Source: Isotricha intestinalis
Lineage: Eukaryota; Ciliophora; Litostomatea; Vestibuliferida; Isotrichidae
DNA: 38,820 nucleotides
Assembly (NCBI GenBank): GCA_023807065.1
Contig: JAJJLU010000473.1
Location: forward strand, 1 to 38,820
Direction of reading: 5' to 3'
The position numbers and the translations under genes were made by a program. Shown here piece after piece: positions 17,057 to 26,230 of this stretch; position 1 is the stretch's first letter; each line of letters opens with the position of its first letter. The notes beneath the pieces are model-generated. The model was not told the origin of the DNA and made no database searches. It saw only the letters and a list, made by a program, of their open reading frames with translations.

Positions 17057-19159
17057 ATGTCATATCGAATTTGGATATCTACATTAGTGAATTATTTTAC
17101 TACCATTAAAGAAGTAGATTCTCAAATTGAAGAAATACGTTTATCATTATGTGAAAATAAAAATTTTATTCCAAAAGCACTTTTTGATTCAATTGATTTA
17201 GACCATAAAAATTATATTACTCTCAATGATCTTAAAATATATTTAAATAACCATTATCTTAATTTTGAAGAACAATGTTTAAGAAGGTTAATTCATAATT
17301 TTGATAAAGATAAAGATTTTTCAATTAATTATCAAGAATTTCTTGGATTAATTTTAACAAAATCAAATTCTTCTCTTGCAAATAATGTAAGTAATAGTTT
17401 TATTTCAAATGAAGATTATAAAATTGATTCATCTATTGAAATTGCTTTTATTAAATTATTAGAATTAGAATTAAATTTAGTAAAAACTCTTTCTCAAATT
17501 GCAGATGAAATTAAATATTCCAGTAATTTTACAACATATGAAGCATTTCTTGCAATAACAAAAAATGAAAAATATATCACTGTTGATAATTTAGGAGAGT
17601 TTTTAAAAGATTATAAGATAAATATTGATAGTTATGGCCCATTTAATTTAATGTGTAGATTAGATGCTGATGGTGATGGGAAAATTTCATATGAAGAATT
17701 TATTGATTTATTTTTTCCTTATAAAGAAAATTATTCACCATCAGATACTCAAATTAAAAAAGAAGAAAGTAATAATTATACTATTAATGATGCTTCTAAT
17801 TCAAACATTAATCTTAATCAAAATACATTTAATATTTCTAATAATTCAACTTTTCCAAATCAAATGAATAATATTCAAGATAATCCATATAATAATGGTG
17901 AAGATGTTAATTCAACATTTAAAATGATAAAATCAACTAGATTAAAAAATCGTAATCCTAATAATAATATTATAAGGAATAATTATTATAGAAAAGCTGA
18001 GTCTTCGAATTATAATTTGAATTCTCCAAAACAAAATTTATTTTCAAATAATCCTTGTAACACTATACAAACTATAACTCACTCACCTTTGGGTTTTGAT
18101 TATAAAAAAGGATTAAATAAAAAACCCCGTAATTCAAGTATGGATAATACATTCAGAAGTACATTTGATAATTCATATAATCAACAATCATATAAAAATA
18201 TAAATTATAATATATCTTCATCTATAAATCAATTTAAAAATAATTATTCACCTATGAAAAATGATTTAAATAATTCAAATAGCTTTAATTCAGAAAGTTA
18301 TAATAATGATAATATATATATGAATAAATTAAGAACATATTCATCTCCTAATAAAAATAATAGCATTTATTTAAATAATACATATAATGAAGGATATTTT
18401 ACTCGAAGCCCAAAATATAGTCCAATTAGAACAAATATTATAAAATCTCCTAGAATTAATTTACCAAAATTAAATAATAATTATTGTAATAATTTAAATC
18501 AAACAGAAAATGCTTTGACTGATTTACTTTGTGATATTATAACACAAGAAAATAATATTGAAAATTGTAAAACAAATCTTGCATATTGTAATGATGCAAA
18601 TTTAACAGATTTATTTCAATTTTTTGATTATTCACAAAGAAATGGAATTTCTCCAATTGATTTAATTCAAAGTTTAAAAGAAGTTGGTTTATTTATTACT
18701 AATGAAGATGCAAATATTATATTTCAAAAATATGATAATAATGCTGATGGTATTTTAGATTATGAAGAATTTTGTGATATGATTTTACCAAAAAAATTTA
18801 CAGATGCTAAATTATTAAGTGAAAAATATCCTCCTAATTCATTTAATGGTTTTTCTCCAGATACAAAAAATAAAATTTCAAATGTATTCACATCAATTAT
18901 AAATGGTGAAAAATCAATTGATAATTATAGAAAACAATTAACATGTTTACCATGTTTTTCCCCTTATGATTTATTTAATATGATTAATAGAAATTCTTGT
19001 CCTGGAATTTATAAAGAAGATCTTGTTTATTTACTAGAAAAAAACTGTATTTTTCTTAAACCTTTTGAAACAGAAATTTTAATTGATAGATTTGATAAAA
19101 ATCAAGATGGTGTGATTAATTATAATGAATTTACTGAGGAAATATCCCCTAAATTGTAA
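17057..19159 (+). CDS. Four-module EF-hand calcium-binding protein
   Basis: This 700-residue protein has two EF-hand-rich ends separated by an Asn/Ser/Tyr-rich disordered linker (about 225-480) with many SP motifs. Four canonical loops are intact: FDKDKDFSINYQEF (loop 83-94), LDADGDGKISYEEF (203-214), YDNNADGILDYEEF (560-571) and FDKNQDGVINYNEF (680-691), each with acidic residues at positions 1, 3 or 5 and Glu at 12. Each follows a degenerate EF-hand (such as SIDLDHKNYITLNDL) that lacks calcium ligands. So the protein is four repeats of [helical segment, silent EF-hand, active EF-hand]. It has no kinase or membrane domain, which makes it a calcium sensor or cytoskeletal calcium-binding protein. 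Partner unknown. The annexin gene follows 437 bases downstream. Confidence 0.8.
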   Translation: MSYRIWISTLVNYFTTIKEVDSQIEEIRLSLCENKNFIPKALFDSIDLDHKNYITLNDLKIYLNNHYLNFEEQCLRRLIHNFDKDKDFSINYQEFLGLILTKSNSSLANNVSNSFISNEDYKIDSSIEIAFIKLLELELNLVKTLSQIADEIKYSSNFTTYEAFLAITKNEKYITVDNLGEFLKDYKINIDSYGPFNLMCRLDADGDGKISYEEFIDLFFPYKENYSPSDTQIKKEESNNYTINDASNSNINLNQNTFNISNNSTFPNQMNNIQDNPYNNGEDVNSTFKMIKSTRLKNRNPNNNIIRNNYYRKAESSNYNLNSPKQNLFSNNPCNTIQTITHSPLGFDYKKGLNKKPRNSSMDNTFRSTFDNSYNQQSYKNINYNISSSINQFKNNYSPMKNDLNNSNSFNSESYNNDNIYMNKLRTYSSPNKNNSIYLNNTYNEGYFTRSPKYSPIRTNIIKSPRINLPKLNNNYCNNLNQTENALTDLLCDIITQENNIENCKTNLAYCNDANLTDLFQFFDYSQRNGISPIDLIQSLKEVGLFITNEDANIIFQKYDNNADGILDYEEFCDMILPKKFTDAKLLSEKYPPNSFNGFSPDTKNKISNVFTSIINGEKSIDNYRKQLTCLPCFSPYDLFNMINRNSCPGIYKEDLVYLLEKNCIFLKPFETEILIDRFDKNQDGVINYNEFTEEISPKL

Positions 19160-19596
19160 TTCTAAAAAATATTGTAAATAAATGTAAATATATAATAATA
19201 TTTTTTTTGGAAAAAATGATAATAAAATATTACATATACTAATTATTATTTAAAAAATCAAAAATAAAAAAGGTAAAATAAAATAATTCTAAATCAAAAC
19301 TTCAAAAATCTAAATTTATCTTCAATTTTAAAAGTTTTTCTTTTTATTTATTGATTTCCATCACCTTTATAATCATAATCCTAATACCATTTCTTTTGAT
19401 AATCTAATAATATATTTTTTTTAAATTTACTAAATAATATTTTAACTTTTATATTTCAATTAATACACTTATTACATATATTATTTAATTATTTTTCATT
19501 CTACAAATATATTAATAATAAATTGATTAACATTTATCAATTTTTATAAATAAACATAAAGAAAAGATTAATACATTAAAAAAATATTATATATAA
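19160..19596. other. Spacer, nothing firmly recognised
   Basis: The 437 bases between the EF-hand and annexin genes are A/T-rich. A minus-strand run around 19350-19385 reads DYDYKGDGN, like half an EF-hand loop, but is stopped on both sides and too short to call. No RNA gene is visible. Confidence 0.3.
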
Positions 19597-20520
19597 ATGT
19601 CAATCCCTTTAGATGCTGAAAAGCTTTATAATGCCTTATTTAATGCATTAGGAGAAGAACGTGAACAAGGAGTTCTTGAAGTAGTATTAAAATATGGAAA
19701 CTCAGCAAGAAGAGCATTAGAAAAATATTATGATGCTGTATATTGTGAAAAATCTTTAATGGAAGATTTTAAATCACAACTTACAGGTCATTACCTTGAT
19801 GTAGTTACATATTTATTTATGGATCCAATAGATTTTGATTGTTTAGAATTAAATAATGCACTTACAAAATTTACATATAATGAAAATAATATATTTGAAT
19901 TAATTACAGCTCGTCCTCATTGGCATTTAGAATTAGTAAATCAGAAATATCAAGAAAAATATGGAAAAGATCTTTCAGAAGAAATAAGCAAAAAATTTAA
20001 AGGAGAAGTAGGAAGGGATTTAAATATTATATTAAATACTCCTAGAAATGAAAATAAAAATCCAGACCATGAAGATTCTGCTCAATGTGCTAAAATTTTA
20101 TATGAAAGTGAACCAAAAGAATGGGTTCAAAATGAGTCAATATTTACAGATATTTTTGCAAAGAAATCACCTGAAGAATTGGTTTTAATTGGTAGATATT
20201 ATTATAAAAAAACTGGAATAACTCCAAATGTTCAAGCTGAAAAAAATTTAAAAGGAAAAGAACAAACATTAATTAGAGAAGTGTTATATAATGTTTGTAG
20301 ACCTGCTGAATTATATGCTCAAAAAATTAGAGAAGCTGTTACTGGACTTGGAACTGATACAAATTGCTTAAATAGAATTCTTGTTACTAGAAATGAAATT
20401 GATATGACTATGATTAGAAAATTTTATAAATATTATTATAAGGTTAATTTACAAGAAGATATTATTGGAGATACTAGTGGAACTTATAAAAGAATTTTGA
20501 CTGAATTATCTAGTAAATAA
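19597..20520 (+). CDS. Annexin-like calcium/phospholipid-binding protein
   Basis: This 307-residue protein has the size of a minimal four-repeat annexin with almost no N-terminal tail. The clearest repeat is the last: REAVTGLGTDTNCLNRILVTR (245-265) carries the type-II calcium motif GxGTD at 250-254, with acidic residues about 40 further on (EDIIGDTSGTYKRIL). Earlier repeats show the annexin helical pattern, for example LMEDFKSQLTGHYLDVVTYL (the family's DLKxELSGxFExxxxxL) and FTDIFAKKSPEELVLIGRYY. They have lost the GxGT loops, so calcium-dependent membrane binding would depend mainly on repeat 4. Codons such as cgt and gtc-type third positions make it slightly less AT-biased than its neighbours, as expected for a well-expressed gene. 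It acts peripherally on membranes. Confidence 0.85.
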   Translation: MSIPLDAEKLYNALFNALGEEREQGVLEVVLKYGNSARRALEKYYDAVYCEKSLMEDFKSQLTGHYLDVVTYLFMDPIDFDCLELNNALTKFTYNENNIFELITARPHWHLELVNQKYQEKYGKDLSEEISKKFKGEVGRDLNIILNTPRNENKNPDHEDSAQCAKILYESEPKEWVQNESIFTDIFAKKSPEELVLIGRYYYKKTGITPNVQAEKNLKGKEQTLIREVLYNVCRPAELYAQKIREAVTGLGTDTNCLNRILVTRNEIDMTMIRKFYKYYYKVNLQEDIIGDTSGTYKRILTELSSK

Positions 20521-20638
20521 GATTTTTTATTATTTTCTTTTTTTTTGATTTTTTACAATTATTTAAAAGACGAAAAATCTTTTTTTCAATTATTGTTTTT
20601 TTTAAGAATAAAATTAAGAATTATTTAAATAATTTTTT

Positions 20639-21916
20639 TCACATTAAATTAGAATATTCATTTTGGAAATCAACACTATTAATTGCATTTTTAAGATTAT
20701 CAATCAATAAATAACTATATTTAAAAGATTCATCATTTTCAATATTTCCAGAATTTTCATTCATTTTCCTTTGAGGATTAAAACTAAAATAATTATTGTT
20801 ATTATTATTCATTACATTTTGAGGCAAATTTAAATTAATTTGATTACTTTTTAAAGTATTGTTTAAGTTTGGAGAATTCCTTTGTAAAATATTTGAATTA
20901 GATGTTGGTTCACTTTTAATTAAATTATTAAATCTTGAATTTTTAAGTAAATCTTCTCTTTTTTTTAATTCAGAATTTTCAATTTGTAATAAACTTATTT
21001 CTTTTTTATATTTTTCTTCTAAAATTCCACTTTCTTCTTTTTTAGTTTCAAATTCTAAAAATATTTTATCATAATCTTTTTTAAATTTTTCTAATTCATT
21101 TGATAATGAATTATATTCATTAACATATTTTTCATTCATTAATGTTAAATCAGCAACTCTTTTTTCTAATTCATTTTCAAAAATTGTTTTGTTTCTAAGA
21201 TTATTTTCTAATTCATTAATTTTCCTTTTTAAATCATAATTGTTTTGTTCTAATATTTGATTTTTTGTATTTAATTCAGAAATATCTTGTTGTAAATTAG
21301 AATTTTCAAATTTTGAACTTTCAATTTCCCTATTTAATCTATTCATTTCACTTAAATTATTTCTTAAATCATTTATTTCAAAATTTAATTTTGAATTTTC
21401 ATTTTTTAATTTTTCACTTTCTTCTTTAAGAATATTATATTTAATAGTGACATCTGATAATTGATTATTTAAATTAGAAATTTCTTTAATATTCATATTT
21501 GTTTTTTCTTCTAATGTAAATAATAATTTAGAATTTTGTTGTTCAAGTTCATTACATTTTAAAGTAAGAGGAGTATATTTAGATTTTAAATCTTCATATT
21601 TTTTAGATTTTTTATCTAAAGCTTCTTGGTTTTGTTTATTTGTATTTATATATGATTCAAATTTAAGTGTTGAAGCTTGAGTCAATTTTTGAAATTCTGC
21701 GATAATTCTATTTTTTTCAATAATAATTTCATTTAATCTTTTTACTTCATTTGTTAATTGAACATTATCTGTTAATTCATTTTCCTGTTCTTGAAGTTTT
21801 GATTCTAACTCTTCTATTGTATCTTTTTGATACTGTATTTTTAATTCTTGTGAACGATTTATCTTTTCAAAATTTGCTAAAGATTTTTTTAATACTTCAA
21901 TATAATTTGAATCCAT
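20639..21916 (-). CDS. Coiled-coil protein, relative of the 1593-3425 gene product
   Basis: This 425-residue protein is coiled coil from about residue 10 to 325 (repeating Leu/Asn/Glu/Lys heptads). It then has an Asn/Ser-rich linker (NNNNNNYFSFNP) and a short C-terminal helix (YLLIDNLKNAINSV). It shares EKNRIIAEFQKLTQASTLKF with the coiled-coil protein at 1593-3425 (NVKNKIICEFQSLVKMSQDKF), and the same overall layout, but lacks that protein's N-terminal disordered region and terminal Cys pair. The stop is TGA, showing UGA also terminates in this organism. It lies 63 bases downstream of ALG6 on the same strand and converges with the annexin gene. Family and function are not recognised. Confidence 0.7.
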   Translation of the reverse strand: MDSNYIEVLKKSLANFEKINRSQELKIQYQKDTIEELESKLQEQENELTDNVQLTNEVKRLNEIIIEKNRIIAEFQKLTQASTLKFESYINTNKQNQEALDKKSKKYEDLKSKYTPLTLKCNELEQQNSKLLFTLEEKTNMNIKEISNLNNQLSDVTIKYNILKEESEKLKNENSKLNFEINDLRNNLSEMNRLNREIESSKFENSNLQQDISELNTKNQILEQNNYDLKRKINELENNLRNKTIFENELEKRVADLTLMNEKYVNEYNSLSNELEKFKKDYDKIFLEFETKKEESGILEEKYKKEISLLQIENSELKKREDLLKNSRFNNLIKSEPTSNSNILQRNSPNLNNTLKSNQINLNLPQNVMNNNNNNYFSFNPQRKMNENSGNIENDESFKYSYLLIDNLKNAINSVDFQNEYSNLM

Positions 21917-21979
21917 TTTTAATTTTGTTTTTTATAAATTTAAAATTTAATTAGAATTTTTTAAATAATTAAATATCAT

Positions 21980-23902
21980 TTATTCTATTTTTTTCTTATT
22001 TTCAATTTTTCCAAAAGATAATTTAACTATTTCATAATTAGATATTAAAAAGATAAATATAAAATATCCAAAAGAAAACACAGCATTTAATAAAGGATAA
22101 AACCAAGGATATTTTTTTGGAGGAGGAATAAATTTTTCACATATATGATACATAATGATAAAAATAATTGAAAATATTTCAATGATATTAAACAACATAA
22201 TTCTTAATTTATTTTCATTTTTTTTATTTGTATATTTACCAATTACAACTTTAATAAAAATATAAAAAGAAAAAGATAAAAAATAATAAGGAATTATTTG
22301 ATTTTCTCTTTGAAGCATTGGATACATTGAAAACATTGCAATTAAATTAAAAGATGGAATAATTTCTTTTATTTTGAAAAAACAAAGTAAATAAGCTAAA
22401 TATGGTACTATTATTGTTTTTTCATGAACATGAAAAGAAAATAAATAAAAACCTAATGATATAATGAAGAAAGATAAATTATATATTTTAATATTAAATT
22501 GATTACTAAAAAGCATGCAAAAAATAGGTATAATAGAAGATAATATTGTTAATACAAGAGAAGCTTTAATAAGTAAACCTTGTGATAATTTACTTAATTT
22601 ATATACTATGTTTAAAACACACCAAAAAGTTGCAACTTTATCTTCAAAAATTCCTCTCCAAATAGGAAAAATTCTTTGTAAAACATTTTGATAATTTTTA
22701 TTTATTATCCATGGACTCCAAATACATCCTAAACTTAATAATGTAACAATACCATATATCATCACATTAAAAATATTTTTTACAAATTTTTCTTTGCTTA
22801 AATATCTTAATACAAAAATTGGGAAAGGAATTGCATAGTACATTCCCATTTGTTTAAAATTAACACACATAACATAAAATATAATAGCCAAAATGAATTT
22901 ATATCTATATAAAAAATAAACAGCAAAAATAAATAATCCATGCATAACATTATTATATTGATAATGTCCATGATCAATTATAATTAAACAAGGGGAAATA
23001 AGTAAAATAATAAGGGTAATATAATATTTATGATATTTTTTATTTGTTTTATTATCAATAAAAATAAATTTAACAAAAAGATTACAAGCAATATGATAAG
23101 TAAAAAAATCACTAAATAAAGCAATAAACCTCATAATTTTTTTATGAAAAGGAGATTCAAATCCCCAAGAATTTCTTAACTTAATACATTGAGGATAAAT
23201 TAATTTAACAAAATAACCAGAAATAAAAGAATGATAAGCACTCATTGGAGGATAATCAATAGGCCAATAAGATAATGGATTTAATGTTGAATTTGTATAC
23301 CATTCTTTAATTGGTAAATTATTTGTTAATTCCATCCAATGTCTTTGGGCTTCACAATCTCCAAATTTTGGAGGATCATGTTCTCCACTATAACCAAATA
23401 AACCTGTTAAAATTTTTAAAATAATTGAAATTAAATGAATTAAAAGTGTACCTTTTAAAATTGAAATTTTTGGATTTTCTGTTTTTTTTGGGATTTTTAC
23501 TTGTTTTTGTACCTTTTTTACTTGTTTTATTTGTTCTTTATTTTTTTCAAAATAATCATTAATTTCTTTATCTTGTTCTATATCATTTTGAAGGGATATA
23601 AAAAAATTTGATAATGTTTGCTCATTGTGAAACGGATATAAATTATAAAAATTTTGAATTTTATCTTGTAACATTTTTTTTGGTATTATTTTTGAGGTTG
23701 AAATTTCAAAATTTTTTTTGAAAAAATTAGTGTTTTGAGAAATATCTAAATAAAAATTAATACTATAAAGTTTCACTTTTGAAAATAAATTGATATCTAA
23801 TTCTTTTAAATGGGGATCTATTGAAACTATATTAAAACCAACTTTGTTTCTTAAAATTTCAACTTCTTTTTTTAAAGCTTCAGAATCATATTTGAAATTC
23901 AT
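21980..23902 (-). CDS. ALG6: Dolichyl-P-Glc:Man(n)GlcNAc2-PP-dolichol alpha-1,3-glucosyltransferase (ALG6) with N-terminal extension
   Basis: ALG6 adds the first glucose to the lipid-linked oligosaccharide in the ER lumen, using dolichyl-phosphate-glucose. The signature GDCEAQRHWMEL (181-192, with the GT-C catalytic Asp182), IKEWYTNSTLNPLSYW and IDYPPMSAYHSF (215-226) match ALG6 closely. ALG8 has a different stretch here. About ten hydrophobic membrane segments follow. The protein is 640 residues against about 500 in the family. The excess is a soluble N-terminal 150 residues ending in a Lys-rich stretch (KKVQKQVKIPKK) just before the first membrane helix (LLIHLISIILKILTGLFG). The extension would be cytosolic. 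I cannot identify it. Confidence 0.88.
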   Translation of the reverse strand: MNFKYDSEALKKEVEILRNKVGFNIVSIDPHLKELDINLFSKVKLYSINFYLDISQNTNFFKKNFEISTSKIIPKKMLQDKIQNFYNLYPFHNEQTLSNFFISLQNDIEQDKEINDYFEKNKEQIKQVKKVQKQVKIPKKTENPKISILKGTLLIHLISIILKILTGLFGYSGEHDPPKFGDCEAQRHWMELTNNLPIKEWYTNSTLNPLSYWPIDYPPMSAYHSFISGYFVKLIYPQCIKLRNSWGFESPFHKKIMRFIALFSDFFTYHIACNLFVKFIFIDNKTNKKYHKYYITLIILLISPCLIIIDHGHYQYNNVMHGLFIFAVYFLYRYKFILAIIFYVMCVNFKQMGMYYAIPFPIFVLRYLSKEKFVKNIFNVMIYGIVTLLSLGCIWSPWIINKNYQNVLQRIFPIWRGIFEDKVATFWCVLNIVYKLSKLSQGLLIKASLVLTILSSIIPIFCMLFSNQFNIKIYNLSFFIISLGFYLFSFHVHEKTIIVPYLAYLLCFFKIKEIIPSFNLIAMFSMYPMLQRENQIIPYYFLSFSFYIFIKVVIGKYTNKKNENKLRIMLFNIIEIFSIIFIIMYHICEKFIPPPKKYPWFYPLLNAVFSFGYFIFIFLISNYEIVKLSFGKIENKKKIE

Positions 23903-24337
23903 TTTTAATTTATTATAATTTAAAATTAAAATTTTAAATTGAAATATTATATTTTAATTAAATTAAAAATAACTTTTTTATAAATAAAATATTATTATAT
24001 TATATTCAATAAATAATATTATAATTCCTCTCAATTATTATCAATCTGGTTTTTGTTTTGACTATGCTTTTGTTTTTTCAATATTGGGTTTACAATCAAA
24101 TTCTTTAAAAATCTATTGTTTTATTTTTTATTAAAACATATCACAATATACTTTTCATTCACAAATCAAAAAATTAAATATTAAACATTTAATTCATAAT
24201 GACAGAATCACAATCGTTTAGGAAAATAAATCTTTAAAATATATGACTTAAAAATTTATCATTTTTTTAAATTATTTATCAATAAATCAATGAATAAATT
24301 TAAATACATAAAAATAGTTAATTTATATTATATAAAA
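23903..24337. other. Divergent promoter spacer
   Basis: This gap lies between the divergently transcribed ALG6 and PB1-ZZ genes. It includes a plus-strand open run of about 45 codons near 24005-24140 (YYQSGFCFDYAFVFSILGLQ) that starts without an ATG and has no recognised match. The rest is A/T-rich. I treat 24290-24337 as leader because the in-frame ATG at 24290 would add a leader-like MNKFKYIKIVNLYYIK. Confidence 0.35.
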
Positions 24338-24904
24338 ATGGAAATTAATAAAGGAAAAAATGAAAATGAAATGACAATTATAATTAAATTAAAAGATAAA
24401 GATAAAGAAAAAAAAGTTGAAACCAAAATTCCAAGATTATTTTTATATTTAGATTTAACAAAATTCATTTGTAAAAAATTAAATATTAGAAATCAAATAA
24501 AAACAATTACTCATAGAGAAGAAGATATGAAAATCACAATCGAAGATGATATTGGAACAAAAATATTTTTTGAAAAATATTTTAAAAAAAAATCATTCAT
24601 TCCTGTTTTAGAAGTAGAATTTAGTGATAAAGAATTAAACCCAACTACAGAATATAAAATCAAAAAAGAAGAAGAAATTAATAGATTAATAAACCAAATA
24701 AAAACAATGATAATGGATAAATTAATAAAAAAAGATAATTTTACAGAAAATGATAGAAGAGGATTTATATGTGATTCTTGTCAAAATGAAATAATAGGAC
24801 AATTATTTCAATGTAGTGAATGCAATAGATATTATTTATGTAAAAAATGTCAAGAGATCAATTCAAGGAAATTACATCATCCACATAAATTCTTTATTTT
24901 ATAA
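24338..24904 (+). CDS. PB1-like plus ZZ zinc-finger protein (minimal p62/NBR1-type layout)
   Basis: From the ATG at 24338 this encodes 188 residues; the in-frame ATG at 24290 would add 16 residues resembling leader sequence. The C-terminus is a clear ZZ finger: CDSCQNEIIGQLFQCSECNRYYLCKKC, then two His in KLHHPHKF, supplying the CX2C...CX2C...CX2C...HX3H pattern (here HHPH). The N-terminal half, a basic beta strand (MTIIIKLKDKDKEKK) and an acidic strand ending MKITIEDDIGTKIFFEKYF and VLEVEF, looks like a PB1 domain with its basic cluster and OPCA-like acidic turn. PB1 followed by ZZ is the order in the autophagy receptors p62/SQSTM1 and NBR1. No LIR or UBA is visible, so it could instead be a generic scaffold. 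Confidence 0.6.
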   Translation: MEINKGKNENEMTIIIKLKDKDKEKKVETKIPRLFLYLDLTKFICKKLNIRNQIKTITHREEDMKITIEDDIGTKIFFEKYFKKKSFIPVLEVEFSDKELNPTTEYKIKKEEEINRLINQIKTMIMDKLIKKDNFTENDRRGFICDSCQNEIIGQLFQCSECNRYYLCKKCQEINSRKLHHPHKFFIL

Positions 24905-25461
24905 TTTAAAATAAAAATTAAAAAAAATTATTATAATTTTTAATTTTCGATTTTTTGAAAAAGTAAAAATGAAATATTAATAAGAAGTATTTTTTACGAG
25001 GATTATGGAGGATTAATTTTAAAATTTATATCATATTTTGGAGAGGAAAATTTTATTAAAGATATAATTTAAAATTATAATTTTTGATTTTTTGTAAAAA
25101 TAAAAAACACAAATATAAAATGAATAAAAGATAAATAAATTCAAATAAAATTCTAAATATTGAAAAAGAAATCGAAGATGAAATAAGTTTTTGAATATCA
25201 TGATGAAATTTATTATTATTGGAGAATTAATCTCAAATTGCCACTTTAATTACTTATAAATTTTATTAATACTCTTTTATTTAAGGAACATAATTTCTTT
25301 TAGTTACTACTTATTATTTAATCGGAAAATCTGGAAAGGGATTTTTAATAAACTTATTAAAGTGTTTAATTATGTTTTTTTCTATTATTTCTTTATAAAT
25401 AAGTTAATTTTTTAGATTATTTAATATTGTAATTGTTTTTCATTTAAATATTATTTAAAAA
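24905..25461 (+). other. Spacer with possible P-loop GTPase relic
   Basis: This gap of about 560 bases has no intact gene. On the plus strand, 25294-25398 is open and reads VTTYYLIGKSGKGFLINLLKC, resembling a shortened guanylate-binding-protein/atlastin P-loop (IVGxxRTGKSFLLNxL). Nearby fragments (NIEKEIEDEISF about 25158; EYHDEIYYYWRINL about 25193) are separated by stops. This may be a third decayed gene, but the evidence is one short motif. Confidence 0.3.
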
Positions 25462-26181
25462 ATGATGTCTACTTTTGAAGAAGAAGGTAATGCTTGGGTT
25501 TTTCATTTAAGTGAAATAGCCCAGCATATAGGAACAACTTATCAACTTTATATTATGAAGAAAAAAATGGATAATATTCAAGTAGTTTCTTTAGATACTC
25601 ATCTTATTTTTTTATTTTCTACAATCTCAAGACATTTATGGGAAAAAAAATCTTATCTTGCTGGATATTTTATAACATATATTGAATTATATTATTCTTA
25701 TTTTATTGAAATTTATTTTATTTATAATTACCTAAAAAATTGTGATAAACCATATTATGAGTTATTATCTTTGAAAAATCCATTGTATCAAAGATGGTAT
25801 TTTTTATGTATAATATGTACAATTCTTTCTTTATTTTTTAATGTTGGATGGGATGAAAAATTTTTTAATTATAATATATATATATCAATGCATATTTTTT
25901 CAGATTCAATAAGTTTAATTCCTCAAATACCTCTTCTTTATAAAAAAGGAGATATTGGTGCTCTTTCTAGAGTTTATTTAATATTTATTGCAATTTCAAG
26001 AATTATAAGAATATTTTTCTGGTTTATTCCTAATGATCCTCTTGAATATTTTTTATATTTAATAATTGCTGATATTCTTCATACTGTTATATTAGTTATT
26101 TTAATTGTTATATTTGTTGTTTCAAAACAAAGATTTTTATTACCTTTAAGTGATTTAGAACCTAAAAGTAAAGATACTTAA
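25462..26181 (+). CDS. ERD2/KDEL-receptor-like seven-transmembrane protein
   Basis: This 239-residue polytopic membrane protein has about seven hydrophobic segments, the size and topology of the ERD2 family that retrieves K/HDEL proteins from Golgi to ER. Family blocks visible are HLSEIAQHIGTTYQL (as DLSHLLAIIILL), ISRHLW (as TTRYLD), a middle segment FSDSISLIPQIPLLYKKGD (as LESVAILPQLFMISKTG), YLIFIAISRIIRIFFWF (as YLFFLGLYRALYLFNWI) and the last helix with a basic end (VVSKQRFLLPL). The N-terminus is about 10 residues longer. The Asp after the first conserved Arg is not kept, so ligand choice may differ. PQ-loop family membership is the broader statement. It converges with the RING gene 49 bases away. 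Confidence 0.65.
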   Translation: MMSTFEEEGNAWVFHLSEIAQHIGTTYQLYIMKKKMDNIQVVSLDTHLIFLFSTISRHLWEKKSYLAGYFITYIELYYSYFIEIYFIYNYLKNCDKPYYELLSLKNPLYQRWYFLCIICTILSLFFNVGWDEKFFNYNIYISMHIFSDSISLIPQIPLLYKKGDIGALSRVYLIFIAISRIIRIFFWFIPNDPLEYFLYLIIADILHTVILVILIVIFVVSKQRFLLPLSDLEPKSKDT

Positions 26182-26230
26182 AATATGAAATATTAAGATT
26201 TATAAAATATATAACTATATAATATTAAAA

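Noticed and set aside
19350..19385. Minus-strand EF-hand-like fragment DYDYKGDGN
   Set aside because: Only nine residues, bounded by stops, with no further EF-hand or kinase motifs around it.
24290..24337. Upstream ATG of the PB1-ZZ gene as the start
   Set aside because: It would add MNKFKYIKIVNLYYIK, which looks like translated leader; the ATG at 24338 directly precedes the domain. It cannot be excluded without RNA data.
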